A stretch of DNA of 64,000 nucleotides from Paludibacter sp. (GTDB lineage Bacteria; Bacteroidota; Bacteroidia; Bacteroidales; Paludibacteraceae). Location: assembly GCA_028690665.1 (NCBI GenBank), contig JAQVAV010000014.1, positions 1-64,000 of the forward strand, read 5' to 3'. A program made the position numbers and the translations under genes. The notes under the pieces are model-generated. The model worked only from the letters and a program-made list of their open reading frames with translations. It had not been told where the DNA came from and searched no databases. Shown here piece after piece: positions 36,028 through 45,031 of the stretch (position 1 is the stretch's first letter; each line of letters begins with the position of its first letter).

Positions 36028-38338
36028 TTACATTTATAGAACAGTTCTTATATGGATATTTTTTTCTTTATTAAATGAAAGAAGTGTTCAGGCTGGTAGT
36101 CACCTAAAATTGTTATCCGGTACAATATCAGACAGCCAAAGTGGAGAACTACTGATCGGAGCAAGTATTTTTGATCAGGCAACAAACACAGGGACTATAA
36201 CAGATACACACGGACATTATGCTCTGTGGATTTCTCAGAATTGTGATTCAAGTGTACTCGAAATTTCATATTTAGGATATTCTGTAAAAAAAATAAAGCC
36301 AGATTGTCATACAAATATAATTAATATCAAATTAGAACCTTTATTTTATAATCTACCGGAATTTGCCATCAACGCTTACGAGCAAACCACCTCAGAATCT
36401 GTGCATTCATCTTTCAGCATGAATAAAAAAGAATTAGACAATTTTCCCGGAATTGCAGGGGAAAAAGATTTATTGAAATATCTTCAGTTCAGTCCGGGAG
36501 TTCAAATGACAGGTGACGGCAACGCAAATCTCTATGTTCGGGGAGGGAGTTCAGATCAAAATTTATTTTTATTGGATGATATTCCTCTTTTTCATGTCAG
36601 TCATTTGGGGAATATTACTTCTACATTTAATTCTGATATGATAAAAACGGCAGAACTATATACCGGTGGATTTCCGGCAGAATATGGAGGCCGCTTATCG
36701 TCAGTCCTCGATGTAAGAACAAAAGATGGAGATATCTACAATCACCATCAACAATTCACAATAGGGCTACTTACCTCGAAAATTTTGGCAGAAGGGCCAA
36801 TTTTAAAAGGAAAAGTATCTTACGTTGCCTCAATCAGAGTTAATACTATGCCTTTACTAAAATGGCTCTATAATTTGAAGGTTGATTTTTCGATGTATGA
36901 CATCAATCTGAAACTAAACTACATTATTTCTCCGGAAAAACGTTTATATTTTAGTTTTTACAACGGGAATGACCATATAAAAACAAACATTGATGGAAGT
37001 GACGGTAATTTTACATCAGCAGTTTTCAACTCATGGGGAAACTCAGCTTTTTCACTCAGATATTATAATCAAATCTCACAAATCTTACAGTTAAATCTTA
37101 CCGCAGGAAAAACTAAATATCATTATCAGGAGAAAAATAATATTGTTTATTTTAATTATCAGGAAAATCCGGCAGATGAGTTTTACAGTAATTTCGTTTC
37201 TGAAATCGCAGATAATTTTATAATTATAAAAACAAATTATTCTCTTAGCAACAAAATGAAGTTGCAATCAGGCTACGATTTTTTTTATCACACCTATCAA
37301 CCAGGACAAACTATTATAAAACAGTCCGGTATCGACTTTAGCGACATTAATATCCAGAAAGGTTACGCTTCAACCAACTCATCTGAGCATAGTTTGTTTG
37401 CCGATTTCAATATTTCAGATTTTTTGGGATTTAGCCTCTACACTGGATTGCGGGAAAATATACTAATTTCTCAAACAAAGACATTTCATGATATTCAACC
37501 CCGCATTATTGTTTCAAAAAAGATTCATTCTAATTTAATATTTAAATTTCTCTACTCCAAACTATGGCAACCTTTCCATTTATTAACCAACAACGGTGCC
37601 GGGGTTCCGGCGGATTACCGCATCCCGGCTATGGAGATTGCCCCCCCTTCGGAAAGCCGACAGGAAGGAGTAAATCTAAGTTATTTTTCACCAGACAGAC
37701 AATATGAATTTTCAGTTGAAATGTATTATAAAAAAATGGATAAACTCACCGATCTGAAAGAAGGCGTTGCTTATACACTTAATTACGACAACTGGAGCGA
37801 CATACTGGCAACAGCTGGTAAAGGAATCTCTAAAGGTTTAGAATTGATGCTCCGAAAAACAGGTGGCAGATCAACAGGCTGGGTTGGAATAACTTTATCC
37901 AATTCAACGAGACAATTTCCAGATCTGAATAGCGGATTAAGCTATCCATACAAATATGATCGATTATTAGCAGTTAAATGTTTATTTCAACAACAATTAA
38001 CGAACAAAATGAACTTTTCCGCTACATGGGTTTATGGTTCAGGGACACCTTATAATATTCCACAATCGCAATTTAAAGATATTGAAGGAAATACAGTTCT
38101 CATATATGGCAATTTAAACGAATTTCGGCAAAAATCATATCATAGGCTTGATGTGGATTTATCATACAAAACGAAGGTGAAAAAACATGAATGCACTATT
38201 GATTTGAGTATTATTAATGTTTATAACCGTCGCAATCCATACATTTACACTATTATTAATCAGGATGAAGGCGCAGAGTTATATTCATTCACACTTATTC
38301 CGGTTTTGCCTACGGTTAGTTTTGAAATAAAATTATAA
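36020..38338 (+). CDS. TonB-dependent receptor with carboxypeptidase-regulatory-like N-domain (second)
   Basis: 772 aa from ATG 36020, overlapping the DUF4249 stop; earlier in-frame starts lie inside that gene. Signal peptide ending about SVQAG, CarboxypepD_reg-like domain (SGTISDSQSGELLIGASIF), plug (GEKDLLKYLQFSPGVQ, LYVRGGSSDQNLFLLDDIPL) and barrel ending TVSFEIKL. Similar in design to the 31410 receptor but diverged. It converges with cinA 2 bp away. Confidence 0.9.
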   Translation: MNNYIYRTVLIWIFFSLLNERSVQAGSHLKLLSGTISDSQSGELLIGASIFDQATNTGTITDTHGHYALWISQNCDSSVLEISYLGYSVKKIKPDCHTNIINIKLEPLFYNLPEFAINAYEQTTSESVHSSFSMNKKELDNFPGIAGEKDLLKYLQFSPGVQMTGDGNANLYVRGGSSDQNLFLLDDIPLFHVSHLGNITSTFNSDMIKTAELYTGGFPAEYGGRLSSVLDVRTKDGDIYNHHQQFTIGLLTSKILAEGPILKGKVSYVASIRVNTMPLLKWLYNLKVDFSMYDINLKLNYIISPEKRLYFSFYNGNDHIKTNIDGSDGNFTSAVFNSWGNSAFSLRYYNQISQILQLNLTAGKTKYHYQEKNNIVYFNYQENPADEFYSNFVSEIADNFIIIKTNYSLSNKMKLQSGYDFFYHTYQPGQTIIKQSGIDFSDINIQKGYASTNSSEHSLFADFNISDFLGFSLYTGLRENILISQTKTFHDIQPRIIVSKKIHSNLIFKFLYSKLWQPFHLLTNNGAGVPADYRIPAMEIAPPSESRQEGVNLSYFSPDRQYEFSVEMYYKKMDKLTDLKEGVAYTLNYDNWSDILATAGKGISKGLELMLRKTGGRSTGWVGITLSNSTRQFPDLNSGLSYPYKYDRLLAVKCLFQQQLTNKMNFSATWVYGSGTPYNIPQSQFKDIEGNTVLIYGNLNEFRQKSYHRLDVDLSYKTKVKKHECTIDLSIINVYNRRNPYIYTIINQDEGAELYSFTLIPVLPTVSFEIKL

Positions 38339-38340
38339 AA

Positions 38341-39588
38341 TCAATATTCACATAAAATTATTTCCTTCAGCATCAAAAATGCAGTCTGAGTAGTGCGTTC
38401 AATATTCGCTATACGGGCAGAACCATATCTGAATTGACGAGCAACGGTATCGTCAGCCGAACTTACTGCAATCCAGACAGTTCCAACAGGCTTTTCCGGA
38501 GTTCCTCCATCGGGGCCGGCAATGCCCGATGTTGCTACGGCAAAATCCGTTTTCATCAACTTTCGAACTCCTTCCGCCATCTGTTTTACCACGGCTTCGC
38601 TCACAGCTCCATAATTTTCAATATCTTCGGGTGAAACTCCCAAAACATTCACTTTAATTTCATTGGCGTACGACACCACAGATCCTTTGAAATAAGCAGA
38701 ACTTCCGGGAACAGTTGTAATCTTATGAGCAATATTTCCACCCGTACAGCTTTCGGCTGTTGCAAGAGTTTTTCCTTTTTCTTTCAGGATATTTCCTATC
38801 TGCACTTCCAAAGGTAAATCCTCATAGGCCGTAATTGCATTGCCCAGAATCTGAGTCAGACTTTCTACCTGTTGGTTGATTGCAAATTCCAGAGCCAGAC
38901 CATCTTCGGATGCACCACTCAAACGAAGTCTTACGATACCATAATCGGGCAAATAAGCCAAATGGATATTTTTAGGCAGTGCGTTTTCCCAATCCGCAAT
39001 TTTTAAAGCCAGTTGCGACTCGGGATAACCATGAACAATAACCGTTTTATGAATAATCGTCGGAGTATCAAAACGCTTTTGAAGTCTCGGAATTATCTCG
39101 CGGCTCATTACATGTTTCATTTCATTAGGCACTCCGGGCATCGACACAACCACTTTCCCGTCTTTTTCGAACCATGTTATCGGAGCTGTCCCTGCAAAAT
39201 TCTGAATCACCGTACAGTTTTCCGGCACATAAGCCTGAGAACGGTTCAGTTTGTTAAGTGACCATTCTCTATTTCTGAACAAATTTTCGATATTCTTCAA
39301 AACCTCGTCACTAAAAACTAATTTTGTATCGAAATACTCACAAAGCGTTTGCTTGGTAATATCATCTTTAGTCGGCCCAAGTCCTCCCGTAAGTAAAACT
39401 ATATCGGCACGTTCCAAAGCATCCGTTAACGATGCAGTAATATGATTAGCAACATCATGTACCGAAGTCACCTGAGCTATTTCAAATCCGGCCTTATTCA
39501 GCTCCGACGCCATCCATGCCGAGTTGGTATCTACAATCTGGCCTATCAGAATTTCATCCCCGATAGTTATAATCTCTACTTTTGGCAT
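38341..39588 (-). CDS. cinA: CinA-family nicotinamide mononucleotide deamidase
   Basis: 415 aa with both family domains: N-terminal MoCF/COG1058 (IGDEILIGQIVDTNSAW, LLTGGLGPTKDDITK) and C-terminal amidase (ATAESCTGGNIAHKI, SGIAGPDGGTPEKPVGTVW). It recycles NMN and may hydrolyse ADP-ribose-type nucleotides. Its 3' terminal 106 bp are duplicated at 29702-29807, making the 3' end a probable integration or recombination site. Stop lies 2 bp from the convergent TonB receptor stop. Confidence 0.95.
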   Translation of the reverse strand: MPKVEIITIGDEILIGQIVDTNSAWMASELNKAGFEIAQVTSVHDVANHITASLTDALERADIVLLTGGLGPTKDDITKQTLCEYFDTKLVFSDEVLKNIENLFRNREWSLNKLNRSQAYVPENCTVIQNFAGTAPITWFEKDGKVVVSMPGVPNEMKHVMSREIIPRLQKRFDTPTIIHKTVIVHGYPESQLALKIADWENALPKNIHLAYLPDYGIVRLRLSGASEDGLALEFAINQQVESLTQILGNAITAYEDLPLEVQIGNILKEKGKTLATAESCTGGNIAHKITTVPGSSAYFKGSVVSYANEIKVNVLGVSPEDIENYGAVSEAVVKQMAEGVRKLMKTDFAVATSGIAGPDGGTPEKPVGTVWIAVSSADDTVARQFRYGSARIANIERTTQTAFLMLKEIILCEY

Positions 39589-39607
39589 TACTATTCAAAA
39601 TTTATAT

Positions 39608-40192
39608 CTATAAATTAAACTTATTTTTAGCATATTCGCCGGCGGCAATTTCCAGTTGTTCGTACCATTCTTCTCCAAACCGGCGTTTCAAGGGTTCTTT
39701 CAGAAAACGATATACAGGTACTTTCAACTCTTTACCCAAGGTACGGGCACAACTGCAAACATTCCAACGATGATAATTTACAGCCAGGAAACCATTATAT
39801 TTTTGTAAACGCACGGGATAAAGATGACAGGAAATCGGCTTATAAAAATCGGTTTTTCCTTCCTTGTAAGCCTTTTCAAGCGCACATTTATAAATGCCGT
39901 GCTCATCCGTATAGGTAAAAACACATTCAGCTCCATTTACAATAGAAATGACAGGCTCTCCTTCCCTGTCGATATATGAAATGCCCTGCTTTTCGATAAT
40001 TGCTTTCGAGGCATCGGATAAATCATTCCAAACAACAGGTAAAATTTCTTCAATCTTTTCTTTTTCGCCAGGCTCAAGTGGCGCACCTTCATCTCCTTCT
40101 ACGCAACAAATTCCCTTACAAGTTGCCAGGTCACAAACAAATTGTTCCTCCAGTACATCAAAGCTTACAATACTCTCTCCGATCTGTAACAT
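39608..40192 (-). CDS. DUF3109-family Cys-rich protein
   Basis: 194 aa, no signal peptide. Conserved cysteine motifs CDLATCKGICCVEG and later YKCALE, ISCHLYPVR, CSCARTLG, the pattern of DUF3109/YkgJ-like proteins that probably bind a metal or Fe-S cluster. Common in Bacteroidota; function unknown. Lies 19 bp from cinA. Confidence 0.85.
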   Translation of the reverse strand: MLQIGESIVSFDVLEEQFVCDLATCKGICCVEGDEGAPLEPGEKEKIEEILPVVWNDLSDASKAIIEKQGISYIDREGEPVISIVNGAECVFTYTDEHGIYKCALEKAYKEGKTDFYKPISCHLYPVRLQKYNGFLAVNYHRWNVCSCARTLGKELKVPVYRFLKEPLKRRFGEEWYEQLEIAAGEYAKNKFNL

Positions 40193-40226
40193 ATATTTTT
40201 TATATTCTGATTTATAAAAATAATCT

Positions 40227-40835
40227 TTAGTTTTCTCCTTTTAAAACGGGTAATCCTAAATGAAATTTCACAGCTACAACACGCATAATTATGACTGAAA
40301 GCGCTGCTATAAACTGCGTGAATTCAGCATTCAAATGTAATATTGTACAAAAATAAAACACAATACCTCCAAATACACAAGCCAAAGCATAAATATCTTT
40401 CCGGAATATCAAAGGCTCTTCATTAATAAGAATATCACGGGTAATACCTCCGACTGATCCGGTTATCATGCCCATCACAATCGCAACCCAAAAAGGAAAG
40501 CCTGCTTCAAGACTTTTTTCAATTCCGACCACTACAAACAGTCCCAACCCGATTGTATCGAATATGAAAAATGTATTCGAAAGGCGTATCAGCCATTTAC
40601 CGGAAATTAAAACAAAAATCAGGGCCAGCCCGGTAATAATAAGATAGGATGGCTGAGTCATCCAAAAAGGAGTCACATCGAGCAAAAGATCACGTGCCGT
40701 ACCTCCTCCGATAGCTGTTACAAAACCGACAACATAAGCACCAAACCAGTCAAACTGCTTTGCCGACGCCAACCGTATGCCACTTATTGCAAATGCAAAA
40801 GTCCCGACATAATCAACTATTTGAATGAAATTCAT
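40227..40835 (-). CDS. TRIC-type cation channel family protein (UPF0126/YadS)
   Basis: 202 aa, about seven hydrophobic segments forming two related halves, each with the glycine-rich UPF0126 signature (GFVTAIGGGTARDLLL and GMITGSVGGITRDILI). Homologues of TRIC channels conduct monovalent cations. Upstream of DUF3109 and cinA on the same strand, just downstream of the secG terminator. Confidence 0.9.
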   Translation of the reverse strand: MNFIQIVDYVGTFAFAISGIRLASAKQFDWFGAYVVGFVTAIGGGTARDLLLDVTPFWMTQPSYLIITGLALIFVLISGKWLIRLSNTFFIFDTIGLGLFVVVGIEKSLEAGFPFWVAIVMGMITGSVGGITRDILINEEPLIFRKDIYALACVFGGIVFYFCTILHLNAEFTQFIAALSVIIMRVVAVKFHLGLPVLKGEN

Positions 40836-40854
40836 GCTACACTATAAAAAGAAA

Positions 40855-40879
40855 GCGCATCAAATAAACTTTGATACGC
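40855..40879 (-). terminator. Rho-independent terminator after secG
   Basis: GCGCATCAAA (40855-40864) with TTTGATACGC (40870-40879), one G-T wobble, 5-nt loop; on the minus strand followed by TTTCTTTTT. Ends the regulator-lptE-secG transcript. Confidence 0.7.
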
Positions 40880-40905
40880 TCCGAATTTTTTTCTGATTCA
40901 AAAAA

Positions 40906-41262
40906 TTACTTCTGACCTCCGTCTTCCTGTTTCTGAGCAGCATCTCCCGTTTCTCCAAAACCAGGAGCAACAGCGCCGGGAACTTCTTTTTTGATATTAT
41001 CAAACTGATTTTTTATCTCAGATTCGTTAGTTGCAACTGTTTTTTTATTTACTGCCGTACTGGCAACTGAAAATACAATAACAACAGCCACCAAAGTCCA
41101 TGTAGCCTTTTCAAGAAAATCTGTTGTTTTTCGCACACCCATAATCTGGTTTGAAGAAGAAAAACCGGCAGCAAGTCCGCCTCCTTTTGAATTTTGCACC
41201 AAAACCAGCAATATCAATAATACTGAAGCAATAACAATCAGAATTGTAAAAAGAATGTACAT
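40906..41262 (-). CDS. secG: Preprotein translocase subunit SecG
   Basis: 118 aa with two membrane segments and the family signature QNSKGGGLAAGFSSSNQIMG followed by TTDFLEKATW. The C-terminal hydrophilic tail of about 45 residues is typical of Bacteroidota. Accessory subunit of SecYEG. Eight bp after the preceding TPR-like gene. Confidence 0.93.
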   Translation of the reverse strand: MYILFTILIVIASVLLILLVLVQNSKGGGLAAGFSSSNQIMGVRKTTDFLEKATWTLVAVVIVFSVASTAVNKKTVATNESEIKNQFDNIKKEVPGAVAPGFGETGDAAQKQEDGGQK

Positions 41263-41269
41263 AATATAT

Positions 41270-41944
41270 TTATTTTTGTGTGTTTACAAGAATTTTTTCT
41301 AAAAAACGAATTTGGTCTGCAAAGTAAATACTTTTTTTTGGATTTGTCAAGATTAATTTCCGCAATATTTCAATAGCACGTTCGTATTTTTTTTCTTTTA
41401 TGAGCTTTTTCACATTATCCTCCGATATTTCATAAAATTCTTCCTTTTTATCATTTAAAGCGGAAAAATAATCCGGAGTTGGTATTCGGACTGATTTTGG
41501 AGCTATTTCGTTTTTATCTTTATCCGGCTCTGAAGTTTCTTTTTTATCCGTATTCTTCAAAAGAGTTCTTGCCGATTTTAATCTTTCGGCCAAATTCTTC
41601 AACGATTTTTCAGGATCGCCTCCTTCTGCTTCCACCGCATCAATCAAATCAAAATAATTACCGCTGTAACGGGGTGTCCGTTCAAAATTCAGAGGCTCGT
41701 TGCTGAGCTTCTTTTCCGGATGAAGAAAATAATATAACTGACGTTTATCCGATGCATATAAGACAGACTGCTTCAAATATTTTTTTGCATGAATATCCCC
41801 GGAATCATTGGCCACCTTCGCCAATAAAATTCTCGGAAATGCAAAATACGGATAATATTCAATCATCTCTTTAATATCATGAATATTCTGCGGAGTCACC
41901 GTATCCGGCATTTTAAACAAAACTGTCAAATCATCTTTATTCAT
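41270..41944 (-). CDS. Conserved hypothetical, TPR-like C-terminus
   Basis: 224 aa, cytoplasmic. N-terminal half has FAFPRILLAKV followed by helical repeats, a charged linker, and a C-terminal helix pair EKKYERAIEILRKLILTNP typical of tetratricopeptide repeats. This gene sits between lptE and secG in other Bacteroidales as far as I recall. Role unknown, perhaps envelope assembly. Confidence 0.7.
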   Translation of the reverse strand: MNKDDLTVLFKMPDTVTPQNIHDIKEMIEYYPYFAFPRILLAKVANDSGDIHAKKYLKQSVLYASDKRQLYYFLHPEKKLSNEPLNFERTPRYSGNYFDLIDAVEAEGGDPEKSLKNLAERLKSARTLLKNTDKKETSEPDKDKNEIAPKSVRIPTPDYFSALNDKKEEFYEISEDNVKKLIKEKKYERAIEILRKLILTNPKKSIYFADQIRFLEKILVNTQK

Positions 41945-41969
41945 ACAAAAAACTCAGAAACATAAGAAA

Positions 41970-42521
41970 CTACCATTTTGCAACAGTGTCATTATATATA
42001 TTATCAGTTATATCCGAAATCATTGTTTCATTTAGCTCATCCTGCACATCCGTCAGTAAGGTACTACTATCAAAGGTTTGATATGCAGTATATTTTTTTT
42101 CGAAATCTTCCTCCGGATTTTTTACGTTGATAAATCTCACATTCACTGTCATGGTCAGCTTGGTTTGTGAGGCGTAAGTATTTGCTGTAATCGCCATTGG
42201 GGTAAGCTCATACCCGACAATTTCACCTTCAATTTGCAAATCACCACTTTTTTTCAAAATCTGCAAACGTGTGCTTTTGGAATACACATCGCGCAACTTT
42301 TCGGAGAATGTCTGAGCCAAAGGCGCATACACAAGAGTAGCGGTATTCTGAAAATCTGCAATAGATATAGATCTTATTTTTGTATAATCGATTGAAGCTC
42401 CATTAAACTTATAAGAAATAGAACAGGAATTTCCGGCAACAACAATAAATGCAAGAAACAACAGCTTAGCAACTTTTAGAAGCAAAGCCATTCTAATCAT
42501 TTTCTTTTTATTCAATTCCAT
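41970..42521 (-). CDS. LptE-family LPS assembly lipoprotein
   Basis: 183 aa with lipoprotein signal (AFIVVAGNSCSISYKF), followed by the LptE-like fold (SISIADFQNTATLVYAPLA, GEIVGYELTPMA). LptE plugs LptD for LPS delivery to the outer leaflet. Its start overlaps the 3' end of the sigma-54-type activator by 14 bp, so the two are translationally coupled. Confidence 0.85.
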   Translation of the reverse strand: MELNKKKMIRMALLLKVAKLLFLAFIVVAGNSCSISYKFNGASIDYTKIRSISIADFQNTATLVYAPLAQTFSEKLRDVYSKSTRLQILKKSGDLQIEGEIVGYELTPMAITANTYASQTKLTMTVNVRFINVKNPEEDFEKKYTAYQTFDSSTLLTDVQDELNETMISDITDNIYNDTVAKW

Positions 42522-43803
42522 ATTCTTTTATTTTCCGGTATAAAGTTCTTTCGGATATTTTTAATTCTTCGGCAGCCGCTTTTCGCTTGCCTCTGTGTTT
42601 CTCAAGAGTTTTCTTAATCATCTGTTTTTCCATATCTTCGAGGCTTAATGGCTGCTGCGTTGATTCAACTTCATGATACTCTTCTGCATCCTGAAAATCA
42701 TCTAGATCATCGACAGATGACGCATACGAAGATGAATTATCCCGAATAGTTTTATCATTTACAAAGTCAGCTTTTTTAGTCGCAGGAGTAAAAAAATTAT
42801 CGTTATGCTGCAAATATGAATTCGAAAAATGAACATCCTTGGCATGATCAACAGGCGCCTGACCACTCATAATTTCATTTACAAGCTTTTTCAGGTCATT
42901 CATGTCTTTTTTCATATCAAACAACACCTGATAGAGAATTTCTCTTTCGCTGCTGAAAGACTTATTGTTATGTTCGCCAACCGAACCAAAAATAGCCGGC
43001 AGCCGCTCCAGTTCATCTTTGGGTAAATATGAACGAAGAATTGTAGAATTAATTTCGCGCTGTTGCTCAATAACAGAAATCTGCTCCGTAATATTTTTGA
43101 GTTGCCGGACATTGCCATTCCAATAGTAATTCGTTAGCATCATTTTGGCATCGTCGGTAAGTTTTACAGTCGGCATACGGTATTTTTCAGCAAAATCGGA
43201 AGCAAATTTTCTGAATAACAGCACAATATCTTCTTTTCGTTCACGCAAAGGCGGTACTGAAATAGGTACTGTATTCAAACGATAAAACAAATCCTCCCGA
43301 AAGCGGCCTTCCCGGGTAGCCTGAATCATATTCAAATTTGTGGCGGCAACAACACGAACATTCGTTTTTTGAGTTTTTGAGGAACCAACCTTAATAAACT
43401 CGCCGGTTTCCAGAACACGCAGCAACCTGACCTGAGTCGAAAGCGGTAACTCTCCTACCTCATCCAAAAATATAGTACCGCCATCGGCTACTTCAAAATA
43501 ACCTTTACGATCCGCAGTTGCTCCTGTAAAAGAGCCTTTTTCATGTCCAAACAGTTCGGAGTCAATGGTTCCTTCCGGTATTGCGCCACAGTTTACCGCA
43601 ATATACGGCCCATGTTTCCGGTGACTGTAATAATGAATAATCTGAGGAAAATTTTCCTTACCGACCCCACTTTCACCGGTAATAAGTACCGATAAATCTG
43701 TCGGAGCCACCTGCACTGCAATATCAATGGCCCTGTTAAGCAAGTCCGATGTTCCGATAATTCCAAACCTTTGTTTTACTGCTTGTATTTCTGCTGATTG
43801 CAT
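42508..43803 (-). CDS. Sigma-54-dependent-type transcriptional activator (AAA+ and Fis HTH)
   Basis: 431 aa. It starts directly with the AAA+ domain: Walker A GESGVGKE, FGHEKGSFTGA loop (canonical GAFTGA with Ser for Ala), Walker B GGTIFLDEVGEL, RLNTVPISVPPLRER, then a linker with helical region, and a C-terminal Fis-type HTH (LEKHRGKRKAAAEELKIS). There is no receiver domain, so activity is not controlled by phosphorylation on the same chain. First gene of the operon with lptE and secG. Confidence 0.9.
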   Translation of the reverse strand: MQSAEIQAVKQRFGIIGTSDLLNRAIDIAVQVAPTDLSVLITGESGVGKENFPQIIHYYSHRKHGPYIAVNCGAIPEGTIDSELFGHEKGSFTGATADRKGYFEVADGGTIFLDEVGELPLSTQVRLLRVLETGEFIKVGSSKTQKTNVRVVAATNLNMIQATREGRFREDLFYRLNTVPISVPPLRERKEDIVLLFRKFASDFAEKYRMPTVKLTDDAKMMLTNYYWNGNVRQLKNITEQISVIEQQREINSTILRSYLPKDELERLPAIFGSVGEHNNKSFSSEREILYQVLFDMKKDMNDLKKLVNEIMSGQAPVDHAKDVHFSNSYLQHNDNFFTPATKKADFVNDKTIRDNSSSYASSVDDLDDFQDAEEYHEVESTQQPLSLEDMEKQMIKKTLEKHRGKRKAAAEELKISERTLYRKIKEYGIE

Positions 43804-43844
43804 AATTCTTTTTTATTTATTCTGAAATTTTGGCACGTACCTGA

Positions 43845-43852
43845 CAAAAGTA
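43845..43852 (-). promoter_or_regulatory. -7 box of the activator-lptE-secG operon
   Basis: On the minus strand TACTTTTG about 42 bp before the ATG at 43803. Confidence 0.55.
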
Positions 43853-43933
43853 ACAAAAAGTTTGTTCTCCTCATGTTTATAAATTAAAATTAAATTAAAA
43901 TAAACTGAGGAAATTTTGGCAGTTAACCTGTCA

Positions 43934-45004
43934 TTACAAACCTGTTTGCTCCGGCTCCATAACAATGGTTTGGGTCGGGAAAGCAAAGTTCAATCCGGCA
44001 TTATTAAAGGCTTTCAATATTTCCATATTAACTTTGGAAGGAGTTTCCATAACATCCCCCGATTTTTTCACCCAATAAATAAATTTAATGTCTAACGAAT
44101 AGGCTGAAAAATCAGAAAATACAACTAAAAAGTCTTTCGGATCAATTTCTTTTATAGTTTTAGGCATTCCTTTCAGGATTGCCATAGCCTCAGACATTTT
44201 CTCCGGAGTAGTGTCATAAGTCAGTCCCAAAGTCATAACTACCTTACGCATTGGTTCTTCAGTAATATTTTCGATAGAAGCTTCCACAATTTTATAATTA
44301 GGAATAGTCACCAAGCGACGTTCAAGTGTCCGTAAACGGGTACTGCGAATGCCAATATCTTCAACAATGCCATCGAAGCCATCCACCTTAATTCGATCGC
44401 CAATCCGAAACGGACGATCGGTAAAAATAGTTACTCCTCCAAAAATATTTTTTATCGTATCCTGAGCAGCCAAAGCAAAAGCCAACCCTCCGATACCCAG
44501 ACCAGCGATCATGGCTCCGACATCGACTCCGACATTTTTTAAAGCCATAATAACACCAATGGCCCAGATGGCCCCCAAAGTTCCACGCCGGATAATAGGT
44601 ATCAGCGTATTATCTAAATATTTATGCGTATTATCCTCGGCTATCGGGACTAAATATTCCTCAATCAGAGCATTCACAAAACGAACAACAAACCAGGTTA
44701 CATTGATGACGATAAGGAATTGATACGATTTTGAGAAAAACTTATCTACGGATGTCCCCAATTCAAGCCTGCTACTTGCAATCCAGATGGCAAGCAACAT
44801 AATTCCGAGCATTACAGGGGCTTCAAGCATTCGGAACAAAATATCGTCCAAACGACTTTTTGTTTTTGAAGTTATCTTATGGACAACTTTTTTATTCACC
44901 AAAACAATTATCTTATTGAGCAAAACAGCTCCAACTATAATTAGCAATGAAATAAGCCATTGTGTCAATGAATTTCCATAATATACAGTATCAAAAATAT
45001 GCAT
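43934..45004 (-). CDS. Small-conductance mechanosensitive channel (MscS family)
   Basis: 356 aa with about four or five membrane segments; the pore helix region GLGIGGLAFALAAQDTIKN is characteristic, followed by the beta domain (DRPFRIGDRIKVDGFDGIVEDIG, RRLVTIPNYKI). Releases solutes on hypo-osmotic shock. It starts 27 bp after nadE and is probably on the same transcript. Confidence 0.93.
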   Translation of the reverse strand: MHIFDTVYYGNSLTQWLISLLIIVGAVLLNKIIVLVNKKVVHKITSKTKSRLDDILFRMLEAPVMLGIMLLAIWIASSRLELGTSVDKFFSKSYQFLIVINVTWFVVRFVNALIEEYLVPIAEDNTHKYLDNTLIPIIRRGTLGAIWAIGVIMALKNVGVDVGAMIAGLGIGGLAFALAAQDTIKNIFGGVTIFTDRPFRIGDRIKVDGFDGIVEDIGIRSTRLRTLERRLVTIPNYKIVEASIENITEEPMRKVVMTLGLTYDTTPEKMSEAMAILKGMPKTIKEIDPKDFLVVFSDFSAYSLDIKFIYWVKKSGDVMETPSKVNMEILKAFNNAGLNFAFPTQTIVMEPEQTGL

Positions 45005-45031
45005 AAATAAATCTGCTAGAGGTTACAATTT

